A program made the translations under genes and the position numbers. Of a stretch of DNA of 64,000 bases, positions 32,407 to 42,766 are shown piece after piece. The notes beneath the pieces are model-generated. The model saw nothing but the letters and a program-made list of their open reading frames with translations. It was not told where the DNA came from and did not search any database. Each line of letters begins with the position of its first letter. Within the stretch, counting starts at the first letter, position 1. Source of the DNA: Symbiodinium natans (Eukaryota > Sar > Dinophyceae > Suessiales > Symbiodiniaceae); assembly GCA_905221605.1 (NCBI GenBank), contig CAJNDS010002299.1:72001-136000 (forward strand), read 5' to 3'.

Positions 32407-33496
32407 CCACCAATCTTTATACCCTAAACCAGAAACGCCCATCTGCAATCCGGGCTTCGTGATGAGCAGCGTGAACATCTCGACCCAAATGTCGCGAGCC
32501 CGGTCAATTCGGGAGAAGGTAAGGCGCTGCTTCACCTTCCAGTGGTTTGGCGTACTTAAGTGCGTGAGTTCAGGGTGTTGGGTTCTTGGTTCAGAGTTTG
32601 GGGTATGTAGGTGATCAGGCTCGGTTGAGGACAAGAATCAGAAAGTCTGTTTAAAAGAGGCGGGGCACGAGCGACACCTGACTACGTACCAATACTCGGG
32701 CACCAACACTCGGACTACAATTACAGATCCGTTGGCGATCTCAAATCATTCGTCCGAAGCCGGCACGGCCCTGACAATGGGCTGAGAAGCATCGACTGTG
32801 CAGAGCCCACATGCCACACTGCTACACACACTTTAGTGTGGCGCCGCCTTGTTCTTCGAATCCGCGACATAGTTGATGATGAAAACTTCGTTGCGGGCAG
32901 GGTCTGGCTGCACGCTCAGCACCTTGCAACTCGCGACATCTGCTGATAACTGTTTCATTCACTTCCTTTACAAGAATGTAGAAAATGCATAAACAGGTCT
33001 ATAGATTTGAATATGTACTCCCTTCATATTTCTACACAGCCCTTTTTGTAGCGAGAGGTTGAACTCAAAATTAAGGTTGACCAAGCCGGATTGCTCAGGG
33101 GACCTTTGGAACAAACAAAACACAGAAGGCGCAAGTGCCCGAACTACCGAAAGCCATGGGCTTCCGAGGGTGTAGGGTTTTTCTGTCGCCCACCCAGCTG
33201 AACTGCACGTCCACATTGCAGGGAATTGGCTAGGGTTTAGGGTCTAGACCCTTTCTCAGATGTGGGCCTTCAAGAGGTCCACCTCGAGCATCGGCTCATC
33301 GCCCTTGTTGCCTCGTTCACTGGAATTTGGGTTTAGGGTTTTTTTTCACTCCTGCACAGCTGGGGCGAATCCACATCGCAGGGCGATTACGAGGCGCGAC
33401 TGGTGTCCTACTAACCAACCATCGTCCATCCACAAACCACAAACAATACCTCTCAAACCACTTGTCAGTACACCACACAACAACACATGGACTCTG

Positions 33497-33525
33497 GTCA
33501 GGGTTTAGGGTTTAGGGTTTTGTTT
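33497..33525. repeat. Short telomeric tract
   Basis: Two perfect TTTAGGG units plus flanking partial ones (GGGTTTAGGGTTTAGGG). Confidence 0.8.
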
Positions 33526-34124
33526 GGGGTTTGGGTTCTTGCCACCTGTGAGGTGATGCAGCGTCCGGGTGCTCTGCTGTACCATGCTCCTACAAGCCCC
33601 CCAAAACTCCTGCACGGAGTACCCCTAGGCTCTTTTTGCTTTAAGAATTGAGCCCCTAAGCCCGAAACCCGAACCCCGAGAGAGCACGATGGTGGGTTGC
33701 ACCAGGTATTTCTTGTAGCTTCAGGCCCTTTTTGTTTTTACACCTGCCTAGAACTAGTTTGCCTCCCAGTATACATTCCAGCCCAGGGAAAGCGGCATTT
33801 TTGCTCATCCTTGTAGATGCACAGCGTGTACTTCTTCTGCTCCGGTGGGCCTCACCAAGGATTCGAAAGCAAACCAGCGTGTAGGGACGCGATGGGTTGG
33901 TTCTGGGAATCATGTTCTAGACGGGCATCAATCTAAACTAGGGTACCTTTCACGGGTACCCGTTTTCCGGGCGGTGATACACGCAGCGCCTACTCTGAAA
34001 ACTGCTATGTGTTTTTCTACTTCTGAACATGCCGTTCACTTGAAACCATCTGCCTCGCACAGTGACCCACACGGACTCCCGGCTTCCCCAGCTGCCGAAC
34101 TGGTCCAGCGGTCCTCGAAACATG

Positions 34125-34258
34125 GTTTGTGTGTGTGTGTGTGATTGTGTGATTGTGTGAACTGTGTGAAGTGTGTGATGGTGTGATAGTGTGATAGTGT
34201 GATGGTTTGTTGGCGTGTTGGTGTGTTGGTGGGTGTGTGTGTGTGTGTGTGTGTGTCT
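34125..34258. repeat. GT-rich compound array
   Basis: A (GT)n run is followed by GTGTGATTGTGTGATT, GTGTGAACT and GTGTGATAGTGTGATG units, then by a second (GT)n run. It is about 134 bases with no C on the plus strand over long stretches. Confidence 0.9.
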
Positions 34259-35082
34259 GTTTTGCTGGTTCGTTGCACGTAACAGAATTATAAAAAAAAA
34301 ACATGGAAGGTGCAAAATTGGCGAAAGACAAGGCAGAACACCCGATCCGCCCGTGCATGTTACATAGTCGTGTTCCCAGCATCAGGACCGGAATTGTGTG
34401 CCAATACTCCCCTTACAAAAGTGCCCGTGCAACCATCAAACTATAAACTATCCAAATGATGGGTCCTTAAGCTATGTTCTTTGAGGGCAAGCTCAGGAGA
34501 AACGCAACTGGAGGACCATCGCAGAATCCTTTCTTCGCTGCGGCCTTCGACTCTGCAAGAAGTCATGCGGTCAAAACGCAACATCTTTGCTGTGGCTGCT
34601 GAATGGAAGGAGTTGCCCTAATTTGTTCGTTTTCATGTCAGCCGCCCTTTCCATGCTTCACTTACAGGGCCATTATAGGGGTTGCCCGCTCCCAAGCTCG
34701 GAAGTGCGAAGAAAGGGCCATCGAGTGCCCCCAACTCCTGACCCCTCCCTGCCCAAGCCACAGCCCGTATCTTGAAACCTTACGCGGCCCTTGGCTCCTG
34801 CGATACCCCTGGCCATCATCTCCACCTCCGGCAAACAACGTTGGATGCTCTCAGTAGTTCTGATAGGAGTTGCAGGGATCTGCTTGCTTTGCTCAGCCTG
34901 GCTGTCCAGCGTTGCCCTCAAGGAAAGTTGCATCATGATGAATAGCATTATACAATAACAGCCTATTGTACTTCTTGCTTTCCTGGAACACTCTTGACCC
35001 AGGCGGCCTGCTAGGGGCACGCTTGCCAGCCTGCCTAACCATCTGCGCATGAACTAGGGCATAAGGACGACTTGGCAATTGG

Positions 35083-35096
35083 TCTCGTTCTCTCTG

Positions 35097-35144
<48 letters not shown>
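35083..35144. repeat. (TC)n microsatellite
   Basis: About 25 TC units with one TTTC interruption. Confidence 0.95.
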
Positions 35145-35148
<4 letters not shown>

Positions 35149-35302
35149 TCTGCTCAGCGAAGAGGCCCCCCGGAGAGGACCCCGGCCACGCTGGCCCGCT
35201 GCTCTGTCCAAGGTGAAAGGTTAGGGTGCCATGCTTTGATGGTCCCCCAGTGGTTCCTAGTGGTTGAGCACCGCTCAAAACGAGGCACTAAGCGGGTCCC
35301 CC

Positions 35303-35530
35303 TCACTCTTCAGGTTTCCCCGAGGAATTTCCAGCTTCACCGCCTCTTTCACATGGCTCACTCCCAGCGAAGGTTTCGTCTTCGTTGTCCTGTTGCTCAT
35401 CCAGCTGCGTCTCCAGGACCCCTTCATGACATGGGCCCCCCACTGGTAAGCTCCACGAACTCCCCGGGCAGGTGGGCGGCGTCGAACACGTCGAGGTAGA
35501 GGTCGGTGTAGTCAGTTGGGGCCCCTCCAT
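35303..35530 (-). CDS. Possible exons of an unrecognised minus-strand gene
   Basis: The minus strand at about 35430-35515 encodes DYTDLYLDVFDAAHLPGEFV with nearly every codon ending in C or G. A second minus stretch at about 35303-35410 encodes GVLETQLDEQQDNEDETFAG and ends at a TGA. Strong third-position bias supports the first stretch. The plus strand across the second stretch is also open, and a GTAAGC donor-like site exists there, so the strand is not certain. It may be a continuation of the gene at 36372-37346. Confidence 0.3.
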   Translation of the reverse strand: MEGPQLTTPTSTSTCSTPPTCPGSSWSLPVGGPCHEGVLETQLDEQQDNEDETFAGSEPCERGGEAGNSSGKPEE

Positions 35531-36371
35531 TTGTGTTTCCATCTGTACTCCCCGGCCCCCCTCTTGAGACGGGCCCCCCACTCTTACAGTGTGAGCTCAG
35601 GGAGTCAGACAACCCAAGGCCAAAGGTGCAAAGAGTACCTCTTATACACTCTGCATCACCTCAGGGAGGTAGCAGTTGCTCTCTCTCTCTTCTTCCTTCC
35701 TTCCATCGCAACAGGCCCCCCGAAAGGAGCCGCCCCCAGGGGCATGCGTTACCGAGTCAGTTGGTGTGAAATGTGTGTACACATCTTGGATGGAACCACT
35801 CAACACAACCAGATAGATAAGAATTCCCCCTGGGTGTGAAGATGTGTAGACATTGCCTCTTTGGGCTTGGGGTTGGGCAAAAACGTGCACTGTTACGTGT
35901 GGATCGAGATGGCTGATCCCGCCCGTTAATTGTGACCCTTCCCCAACTACTCCTTCCCCACAGTTTGGTGGTTTAGGAAACGGAAGCGACTCCCTCCCCA
36001 CAGAGTTGGTGGATCGGGTGCTTCGGGCTGGCTCTTTCAGAGCGGGTAACTATAAACAACTCCCCTTTTCCCAACAACCGAAACCCCCAACTCAAACGAC
36101 CAACACCCAGGGACCCACGAGGGAAAAGGGGAAAGGTGAGGATTCCCGATGAGTTTACTTATGTGGTGCATGGAGACTTCGCTCCCTTAATTATTGTAAA
36201 GGCCGGAAAAGAGCGGTTACTCAGGCTTAGGCTCAGGTGGTCACCCTTGTGCATCGCTCAGATGTGCTGATCCAAACGCTGTCAAGCTCCAGGTCATAGT
36301 TTGCAGTGGAGGGTGTCCAGTGGTGGTGGTAGTGGTAAGTGCTAATACTGACCTGTTGGTGTAGATTGTGT

Positions 36372-37346
36372 TCAGCTTCTCGTCGGTCGTGACCATGGGT
36401 GGGTCGCCACTCTCTTGATCTGACTCGTGAGGTTCTCCCTGCTTGTAGTGGATGAAGAAGCTGCGGTGGCAGTAGCTGTGGTTGTCTCTACCCCCATACT
36501 TTGCTCATATCTCCTCTTCCTCGGCAGTGGGGGTCGGTCGTTGCGTCGATCTTGTGCTTTGCGGGGACGGGGCGTGCCTTTGCGGGGACGGGGCGTGCTC
36601 GGTATCCTTGAATCTGTGACCCCCCATTCATCCTCCTTTGTGGTTCGAGGTGCCCATGGTGTTTCAAATGGCTCCCTCGATCTCTTCTTGGACTTCTGTG
36701 GTGGAGGAAGCGATCTCGCCGGATATTCTCGTACATGTTGCATGCCCGAGGGCTGGTGGTGTTGTGAACGTGGTTGCTGCTGTGTCGTCCCTCCAATTGT
36801 TGGCAAAGTAGAGGTGGAGGCCGGCGACGCGGTAGTCGAGGTGGTAGTTGCGGTAGTGGTACGCATTGGTTGTGTGTGTTGTAGTCTCCACCATGGTCCG
36901 CGTCTTGGGTGTTGGGGTACTGCGGGCTGTGGGAGTCGTTTGTGACCACTTTCCAGACTCCCGCTCATGCTGCCATGTTCGTCTCCTTCTGGTTCCACCT
37001 GTACTTCTTCATATTCGTTGTCGGGTGGTGGGGGTGTGTCGGTGGGTGCTCGTTGGTGTCCTCGATGTTCTTCGTCTTCTTCCCCTTTTCTTCCCAGCTT
37101 CTCCCAATCCTTGTTCTTGATCTCGTTGTTGGCAATCTCCTGGTCCGCGCCCTCGGTCATGGTGTTGTCTCCAGCTGGTGGTGCGGGTGTGTTGGCCGAT
37201 GGTCTTTCACATGGCCTTGCCTCCCCTTCCAGCTTTGGTGATCTCCTGGCGTTTTCTCCCTCCGATTCACTTGTCCCCCAATCTGGCTTGTCCAGGTCTG
37301 GGTCTCTCTCTCTCTCTCTCTCTCCTCTCCATCGCACCATCGACAT
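36372..37346 (-). CDS. Hypothetical low-complexity protein, 324 residues
   Basis: This is the longest minus-strand frame outside the retrotransposon. It starts at ATG 37346. Residues 1-140 are acidic and Pro-rich (for example DWGTSESEGENARRSP and DEEHRGHQRAPTDTPPPP). Residues about 160-200 are Thr/Ser-rich. Residues about 225-290 are basic and repeat TPRPRKG. The first codons come from a GA microsatellite. There is no recognised domain, signal or membrane segment. The composition would suit a disordered nuclear protein or the gag-like part of a retroelement. The open plus strand over the 5' third is a mirror of these codons. It may be one exon of a longer gene, with exons at 37711-37888 upstream and about 35303-35530 downstream. 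Confidence 0.4.
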   Translation of the reverse strand: MSMVRWRGERERERDPDLDKPDWGTSESEGENARRSPKLEGEARPCERPSANTPAPPAGDNTMTEGADQEIANNEIKNKDWEKLGRKGEEDEEHRGHQRAPTDTPPPPDNEYEEVQVEPEGDEHGSMSGSLESGHKRLPQPAVPQHPRRGPWWRLQHTQPMRTTTATTTSTTASPASTSTLPTIGGTTQQQPRSQHHQPSGMQHVREYPARSLPPPQKSKKRSREPFETPWAPRTTKEDEWGVTDSRIPSTPRPRKGTPRPRKAQDRRNDRPPLPRKRRYEQSMGVETTTATATAASSSTTSRENLTSQIKRVATHPWSRPTRS

Positions 37347-37710
37347 GAGAACAAATTAAGGCGTGTCACCTCACTTCAAGGCATTTTGCACGTCAAGCAA
37401 AAACAGCGCCTTCGACATCTCCTTGGGCGGGGCTGCTGACTCCTGCGCGCATGTGCCACTAGCCGAATGCCTTCTATCATCTTCTATATACAAGCTGCCC
37501 ACAAGAGGCCAACTTTTCCCCTTATACAACTAAAACATAATCTTGGACGTTGAGATGCATGTATGCCAAGACATTGTTGACAAAAAGAAGCTGAACGGCT
37601 CAACGGAGAAGGGTAGCAATGTGCGACTTCAGTGCCGGTAGTTCGCGTAAGACAGCTTCAAATTAACTTTCAAATTGTGTAGAGGTTAATCGGACAGTAG
37701 AAGGTCTCAC

Positions 37711-37888
37711 CTCGTTAATTGCAACTTTTTCAGTAAACTCCATCGGATCCAGTGAGATGATGTTGCAGGTTCGGCCAATAGCGGCCAACTTCACGCTGAC
37801 CTCTCGAGAGGACACATTTCTGTTCAGCTCCATATATCCCCCTGGCCTCCCCGCACTCGCAAGCTCAACAGAACTTGTTGCGTCAAGT
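37711..37888 (-). CDS. Well-bounded internal exon, product not recognised
   Basis: The acceptor GATGGTTGCTCAG precedes the exon and the strong donor GAG|GTGAGA ends it. Between them are 59 complete codons (phase 2 to phase 0), including SVELASAGRPGGYMELNRN and SVKLAAIGRTCNIISLDPME. Another exon-like stretch just upstream (about 37910-37960) follows CTCTCCCCCTTCAG and encodes IVKTTAPLLVRDIVLG, but the spacing is too short for a normal intron between them, so one of the two boundaries must be wrong. The product is unknown. Confidence 0.45.
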
Positions 37889-38717
37889 CTGAGCAACCAT
37901 CAGAACCCCAAGACAATGTCTCGAACCAACAGTGGTGCTGTCGTCTTCACGATCCCTGAAGGGGGAGAGACAGGGATCACGCGGGTCAAGGGTTTTATGG
38001 CAGGCCTAAGCCCGAAATCCGCCCCGCAGTCTGTTTGCCTCCAAAAATGTCTACGTAGTCCTTGAAAAAGGAGTAACAAGAAGAGCCTCCAAGCATGGTC
38101 CTAGAATGTCCGAGAGTTGCACCAAAGTTTTGGTTCAGAACCCCCCCCCCCCCAGGAAATTTGCGTGCCTTCGTGACGGAGCCGGAGCTTGAGCCACGCG
38201 AGCGAGCTGCCTCTTGGGCCTGTGCCTGTTTCGGCTGCTTTTCTTGGCTTCGGGTGTTTAGGCATTAGGGATGCTTAGGGTTCAGGTTTCGGGTGCCAAG
38301 GTCTTAGGATGGCCTACAGAGCCGGGCCTTCTGAAGCTGAGAGCGCAGCAGCATGTCTGTTTCGCGGCCTCAGCCAGGTGTGAGATGGAGAGCTTGGGGT
38401 GATGACACCCCCGGAGTCAGCCCCAAACCTGCTGCCTCTGATCTCCTTGACTCACCCGACTCTCGCGCTCTCTCTCTCCATCATATGGGCTGCGGAGTAA
38501 TGTACCCTTGTATCGCAACCACTTCCAGTATCATATCACAAGTGTGAGGTCTTTTCCGATCACAGGTTGAACGCTGCATGCCACAGTGGCACGTTTAGGA
38601 GACTCATCTCGCTCTAAATGCGGCTGCTACCTCGCTACCCAGGAACGCAAGCCCCAAATGAAGAAGAGTATGAGTTACGAGAGGCCCCCTGCATGTACCC
38701 TAAATCCTAAGTGCGCC

Positions 38718-39002
38718 CTAAACTGCAAAAATTGAGCCAAAGCTGCTCATGTCAACGTCCTGGAGGACGCCCTTCTCTGTGTCTTCGGCGTCAAAAGACA
38801 TGCTCAACCTCGCGCAGTTGGGCTGGTTTGGATGTTGTTGCTCTTGGGTAGAAGCTGTTAGCATTTTGTAGTGAATTTCTTCGGGTTTAAAGGGGGCCTT
38901 CATCTCGAGACTTCGCCCCGAAAACCTCTTAAGCAAAGCCGAAGGCTTTTGTCGTGATCTTTCCCTTTCCAAGTGGTGCAACATCATTGAAGCCCGGCCC
39001 AA
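38718..39002 (-). CDS. Possible terminal exon, product not recognised
   Basis: The minus frame encodes MLHHLERERSRQKPSALLKR, later KAPFKPEEIHYKML, and ends with DVDMSSFGSIFAV and a TAG at 38718-38720. The composition is that of a normal soluble protein, and the last third has many codons ending in C or G. No upstream exon or domain was identified. Confidence 0.35.
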   Translation of the reverse strand: MGRASMMLHHLERERSRQKPSALLKRFSGRSLEMKAPFKPEEIHYKMLTASTQEQQHPNQPNCARLSMSFDAEDTEKGVLQDVDMSSFGSIFAV

Positions 39003-39787
39003 TCAGCCAACCCTGCCCCACTCCCCTAGCCCCCACCCCCACCCCGTACCGCGTCGACTATCCTGATTCCTTGACCATCAGTCACCCTCTTGACCCCGAA
39101 CTTGGAGACCCTAACCCATCGGTCCGGTGCCTTACTCGCGGGTTTAGCAAACCTTTGGTCTTCTGCTTCATGGGATAGAGCTTCTCTCGGCCCATGTCTT
39201 GGTTGGAGAGAAGATCCTGGCGGCTTTTTGGGCTCTTTTTTGTTGCCACTTGTCCAGCAGCGCTCTTTTTTTCCCGCCCGCCCTGCAGACTCCTAGTGGG
39301 TTTTGGGTTTGAGCTTAATTGCCGTTAGGGTCTGCAGTGCTTCATTTAGGGTGTCTTGGAGTCTGAGAATGGTGTTTGGAGAGGGGCTCCGTCGGATCTG
39401 GGCGCCACTGCAGAGACTCCACCGCTGTTCCCGTCACGACTCGCGCTGCCTGGGAGCTCCGCGGGGGTGTCGAGCAAATCATCCGCATGGCAGCGTTCAG
39501 CCGGCAATCATCGGCAATCCCGAAGCAGAAAACCCTTAAAGCTTGTAGTAGTAGGATGCCAAACCTGAGTTTGCCTCAAAATAGAAAAGCCCCAGCTTTT
39601 CAGCCCAGACTGTGTTCCAAGATCAGCGAAGTTAACCGATGTTTATGACTAAACCCAGGCAAACTTTTCCTGTCACAGATGCAGAAGCTCAAAGGTCACA
39701 GGTCCTTCAGGGGATCCAGCTTGAGAGTGGCAAGTGCTCGGCGCTCCCGCACATCCCAGAGCCTCAGCTGTCCAGAGCCTATAGGAC

Positions 39788-39859
39788 AGGGTTTAGGGTT
39801 TAGGGTTTAGGGTTTAGGGTTTAGGGTTTAGGGTTTAGGGTTAGGGTTTAGGGTTTAGG
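39788..39859. repeat. Longest interstitial telomeric tract
   Basis: About ten TTTAGGG units, all but one perfect. It is the longest such array in the window and lies about 110 bases before a cluster of poly-C runs. Confidence 0.95.
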
Positions 39860-39971
39860 CTTTGTGGCTTAGCGAGCTGAACCAGGCAAGGGGGGGGGAT
39901 CTGTTGAAGGGCTCGTGTATCTGTTTTGACCCCCATTGCTTTTCTGACCCCAAGCTTCTTTCCAACCCCCA

Positions 39972-40070
39972 CCCCCCCCCCCCCCCCCCCCCCCCAATTT
40001 TTCTTCGTTAACCCCCTCTCTCCCTTTTTGCTTCCCAGGCTGCTCTTTTCTGACCCCCCCCCCCCCCCCC
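39972..40070. repeat. Two poly-C runs (24 and about 17 C)
   Basis: C runs occupy 39972-39995 and 40054-40070, in a C/T-rich context. Their order relative to the telomeric tract is fixed here, but long C runs are prone to assembly error. Confidence 0.85.
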
Positions 40071-41234
40071 GATGCATGTGCTGTCCAGTCGTCTTGGGGC
40101 ACATGCATTTGATGCGTGGCTTGGTGTTGTTAGCTTAAGTTTAAGAAGGCCTTAGGGGTTTAAGGTTTCTAGGGTCGGGGTTTGTCTGTGGCTTCGGCTA
40201 GCCATCTGGACACTGCACCTACGCGCAGGGACTCAGAACTGCTGGGCAACGTGTGTCGTACTTTGGTACACAAAGCTCATGATTGAACCCAGACTGTACT
40301 CCGGAATAAACAGGGTCAAAAATCAAGACAATTTCTGCCTTTATATTTCTTCCAATCTGTGAACCTTGTCTGTTCATTCGTGCATCTTCGTAATCGCTTT
40401 TGCCGACCATCTCTTTCTGTCCATTTCCGGGGCTTGAGCCCACAGAACCGCCCCTGACCAAATAACCAGACCCTCTCGTGCTCTGGAGGGCCCTACGGCG
40501 ACCTATCCAGCACGCCAACGGATGCAAATGAATAAGCAGCCTTTGACTTGCACAGAAGATTGCCGGTGAAAGCTCATGAACCCACAAGCCACAAGCCAGT
40601 GCATGCCACTGAACTCCACCACGACGTTCTCTGTACCCTGCTCGACAAGAAGGCTCAAAGACTCGTGAAAGACAGCCTGCCCGGGTTGGAAGGAAGGGGA
40701 GTGCATAGAAAATCTGCTTCCGCCTTAATTACAGGGATAGGGTCTTATGTGGATACATCGCTTGGTTGGTGCATTGCTGCCGGCACCTCAAGCAAACATC
40801 CAGCATGGCATCGGGCGGAGTCATGCAAAGGATCCTTCTAAGCAACGCTTCGCAGCACCTCAACGATTTGATTTCCATGCGACACGATCCGAGGGTTTTG
40901 GGTATCGGGGCACAATCTCACAATCAGTAAGCCGGCCTTCGTGTTCTCGCTGGTTGCAACTGACCTGGTACTGCAAGATTGGCGAAGTCAGATTCCCAAC
41001 TGCCAGAATCGAGAAGCGGCGTTCTGCGCATTCGCGCAGACTTGCACAGATTTGGGGGAAAATGGACTCATCACACCTCCACCCCCAGCTAGACCCCCAG
41101 AGTGTCCTCATCTGCTTGACTCACTTGTCCCTTGTTGCACACTGGGCTCTGGACGATCTTGCCAGCTTTATGCATGATACAAGACAGACCCCACAGGCTC
41201 TGGAGGGATCTCATGGAAGAAGGACTGTCTATGT

Positions 41235-41340
41235 GGGGGTTTCCGAAATTAGGGGTACCTTACTGAAATCCGTAGTCAGCATAAGGGACTCCTTCTATTT
41301 GGGGATCTATCTTGGGGGTTCCCCTATTCTCGTAAACCCC
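41235..41340. mobile_element. MITE family A copy
   Basis: It begins GGGTTTCCGAAATTAGGGGTACC, as does the copy at 50578, and ends GGGGTTCCCCTATTCTCGTAAACCCC. The ends are inverted to each other. The interior TTCTATTTGGGGATCTA also matches that copy. Confidence 0.75.
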
Positions 41341-41645
41341 AATGTGCATTTTCCCCAAACCCGAAACCCCTGCTACCACCACAAAGCAGACCCCGGGCAT
41401 GGCGGCCAAGACACTGGACCCCGGCAGTGATCCGGATGCAAACGTTGCTCTTGGACTTGGCCCCAGTGAACCTCACGAGCCAGAAGGTCCAAACTAGAAC
41501 TCACCATCTATAGGGCCGTGTTTTTGCTTTCAGCCATGTAAGGTAGGATGTAAAAGTGGGATGTAGGGTTAGGGCTGACGTTTTACGATTCTGGTGTCAG
41601 CGATTGAGACTCAAGCATTCAGGGCATGGAGTTTAATTTATTAGA

Positions 41646-41680
<35 letters not shown>

Positions 41681-41745
41681 TGTATGTATGTATGTATGTA
41701 TGTATGTATGTATGTATGTATGTATGTATATGTGTGTGTATGTAT
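41646..41745. repeat. (TATG)n microsatellite
   Basis: About 23 ATGT units, mostly perfect, end in GTGTGTGTATGT. Confidence 0.97.
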
Positions 41746-42489
41746 GAAATACTATGTTAAATATCATTATTATACCTCAAAAGTTTAGCATTTATGATAA
41801 AGTCCATGTATTCTAGGTCTTCTGGAGATGGGGCTTCTCGGTTGTGGCCTTTGGCCGGGCAAGTTGCGGGTAGAGGGTTTAGGCTGAAGTGCGCTTGTGT
41901 ATCTAGGTTGCGCATTTGGGTGCCCACGTCTTGAGTCGCCTCTTCGCCCACAGCAGCGCTAGAACCGTACGGCCCAACTCCCAACTCCCTGCCGGCCCAA
42001 GCGACAATGCTTCGTGCACCACTACCATGAGTTCAAAGTCGTCAAACTTGTCAATGCCTGACTTGCATGGACTTGCGGGATACGACAGTCTTGGATGTGT
42101 TGGAACGTGCACGGCGGCCAATGACACCAGATCACGGCAATCATGAATTCAGGCAGGCGTGCCTGTGCTGCGGAGACATCGCTTGCAGCAGCCGCAATCG
42201 CCTCAGCTGCTGCGGCTGCACCAGCAGAAAAAGCGTGTCATCACTGGGCCAGTGGCGTTTTTTCATCGCCACCCAACTCTGTTGCATATCGCTTGTGAAC
42301 ATAGGGCTGGGGGGCCATCCATGTGCTGCCGCTGACGATTCACATGAAAGTGCAGATCTTGCGGCCTGACTCAGAACCTCTCTTTATAGCAAGGTCACGC
42401 ATGCGGCAGTTCCTGCACCTGGGTCGAAAGAGCTTGGAAAGTGTGACATCTGAACCTCGCATCTCACCATCCGACTACCCAAGCTTCGA

Positions 42490-42766
42490 TTGTTATTCGG
42501 GACGTACGGAACCTTAACCACGGCCTTCATGCCCACTGCCCTCAGACTCGCCAAACAGATGCAGCGATGGCAGCAGCATTCGAGAAGTGCCCAGCTTTCA
42601 GTGCAAAAACCTCACAGGAGCCTTCAGCACGCTATGATTCCACGATTTTTTGAGGAGGCGCCTGCAGATGCCGCAAAGGGCGCAAACGCCGACGACAGCT
42701 CCACCCATCCTGAGATCGAGCACAACAAGTCTGCAAATGCTGTTTCGGATTTCCAGAACTGTAAAG
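42490..42766 (+). CDS. Coding-like exon, product not recognised
   Basis: The plus frame encodes ALRLAKQMQRWQQHSRSAQL, then RFFEEAPADAAKGANADDSS and PEIEHNKSANAVSDFQNCK, and ends at a GT donor (AAAG|GTGTTT) at 42766. The second half has many codons ending in C or G. The left limit is uncertain. The protein is hydrophilic with no known domain. Confidence 0.35.

Larger units (their letters stand above)
32410..35302. other. No gene recognised
   Basis: This holds a telomeric tract at 33497-33525, a GT-rich array at 34125-34258 and a (TC)n run at 35083-35144. The open frames across the arrays are artefacts and the others carry no domain. Confidence 0.5.
39003..42489. other. No gene with a settled strand
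   Basis: At about 40503-40706 both strands look coding (minus ENVVVEFSGMHWLVACGFMS, plus VLCTLLDKKAQRLVKDSL) and I cannot choose. The 227-codon plus frame at 40747-41430 runs through a MITE and is unlikely to be a gene. Telomeric, poly-C and TATG repeats are annotated separately. Confidence 0.4.

Noticed and set aside
33950-34382. His/Thr-rich frames of up to 121 codons
   Set aside because: They are translations of the GT-rich array on the minus strand.
40747-41430. 227-codon plus-strand frame
   Set aside because: Its C-terminal third runs through a MITE family A copy and no domain is present.
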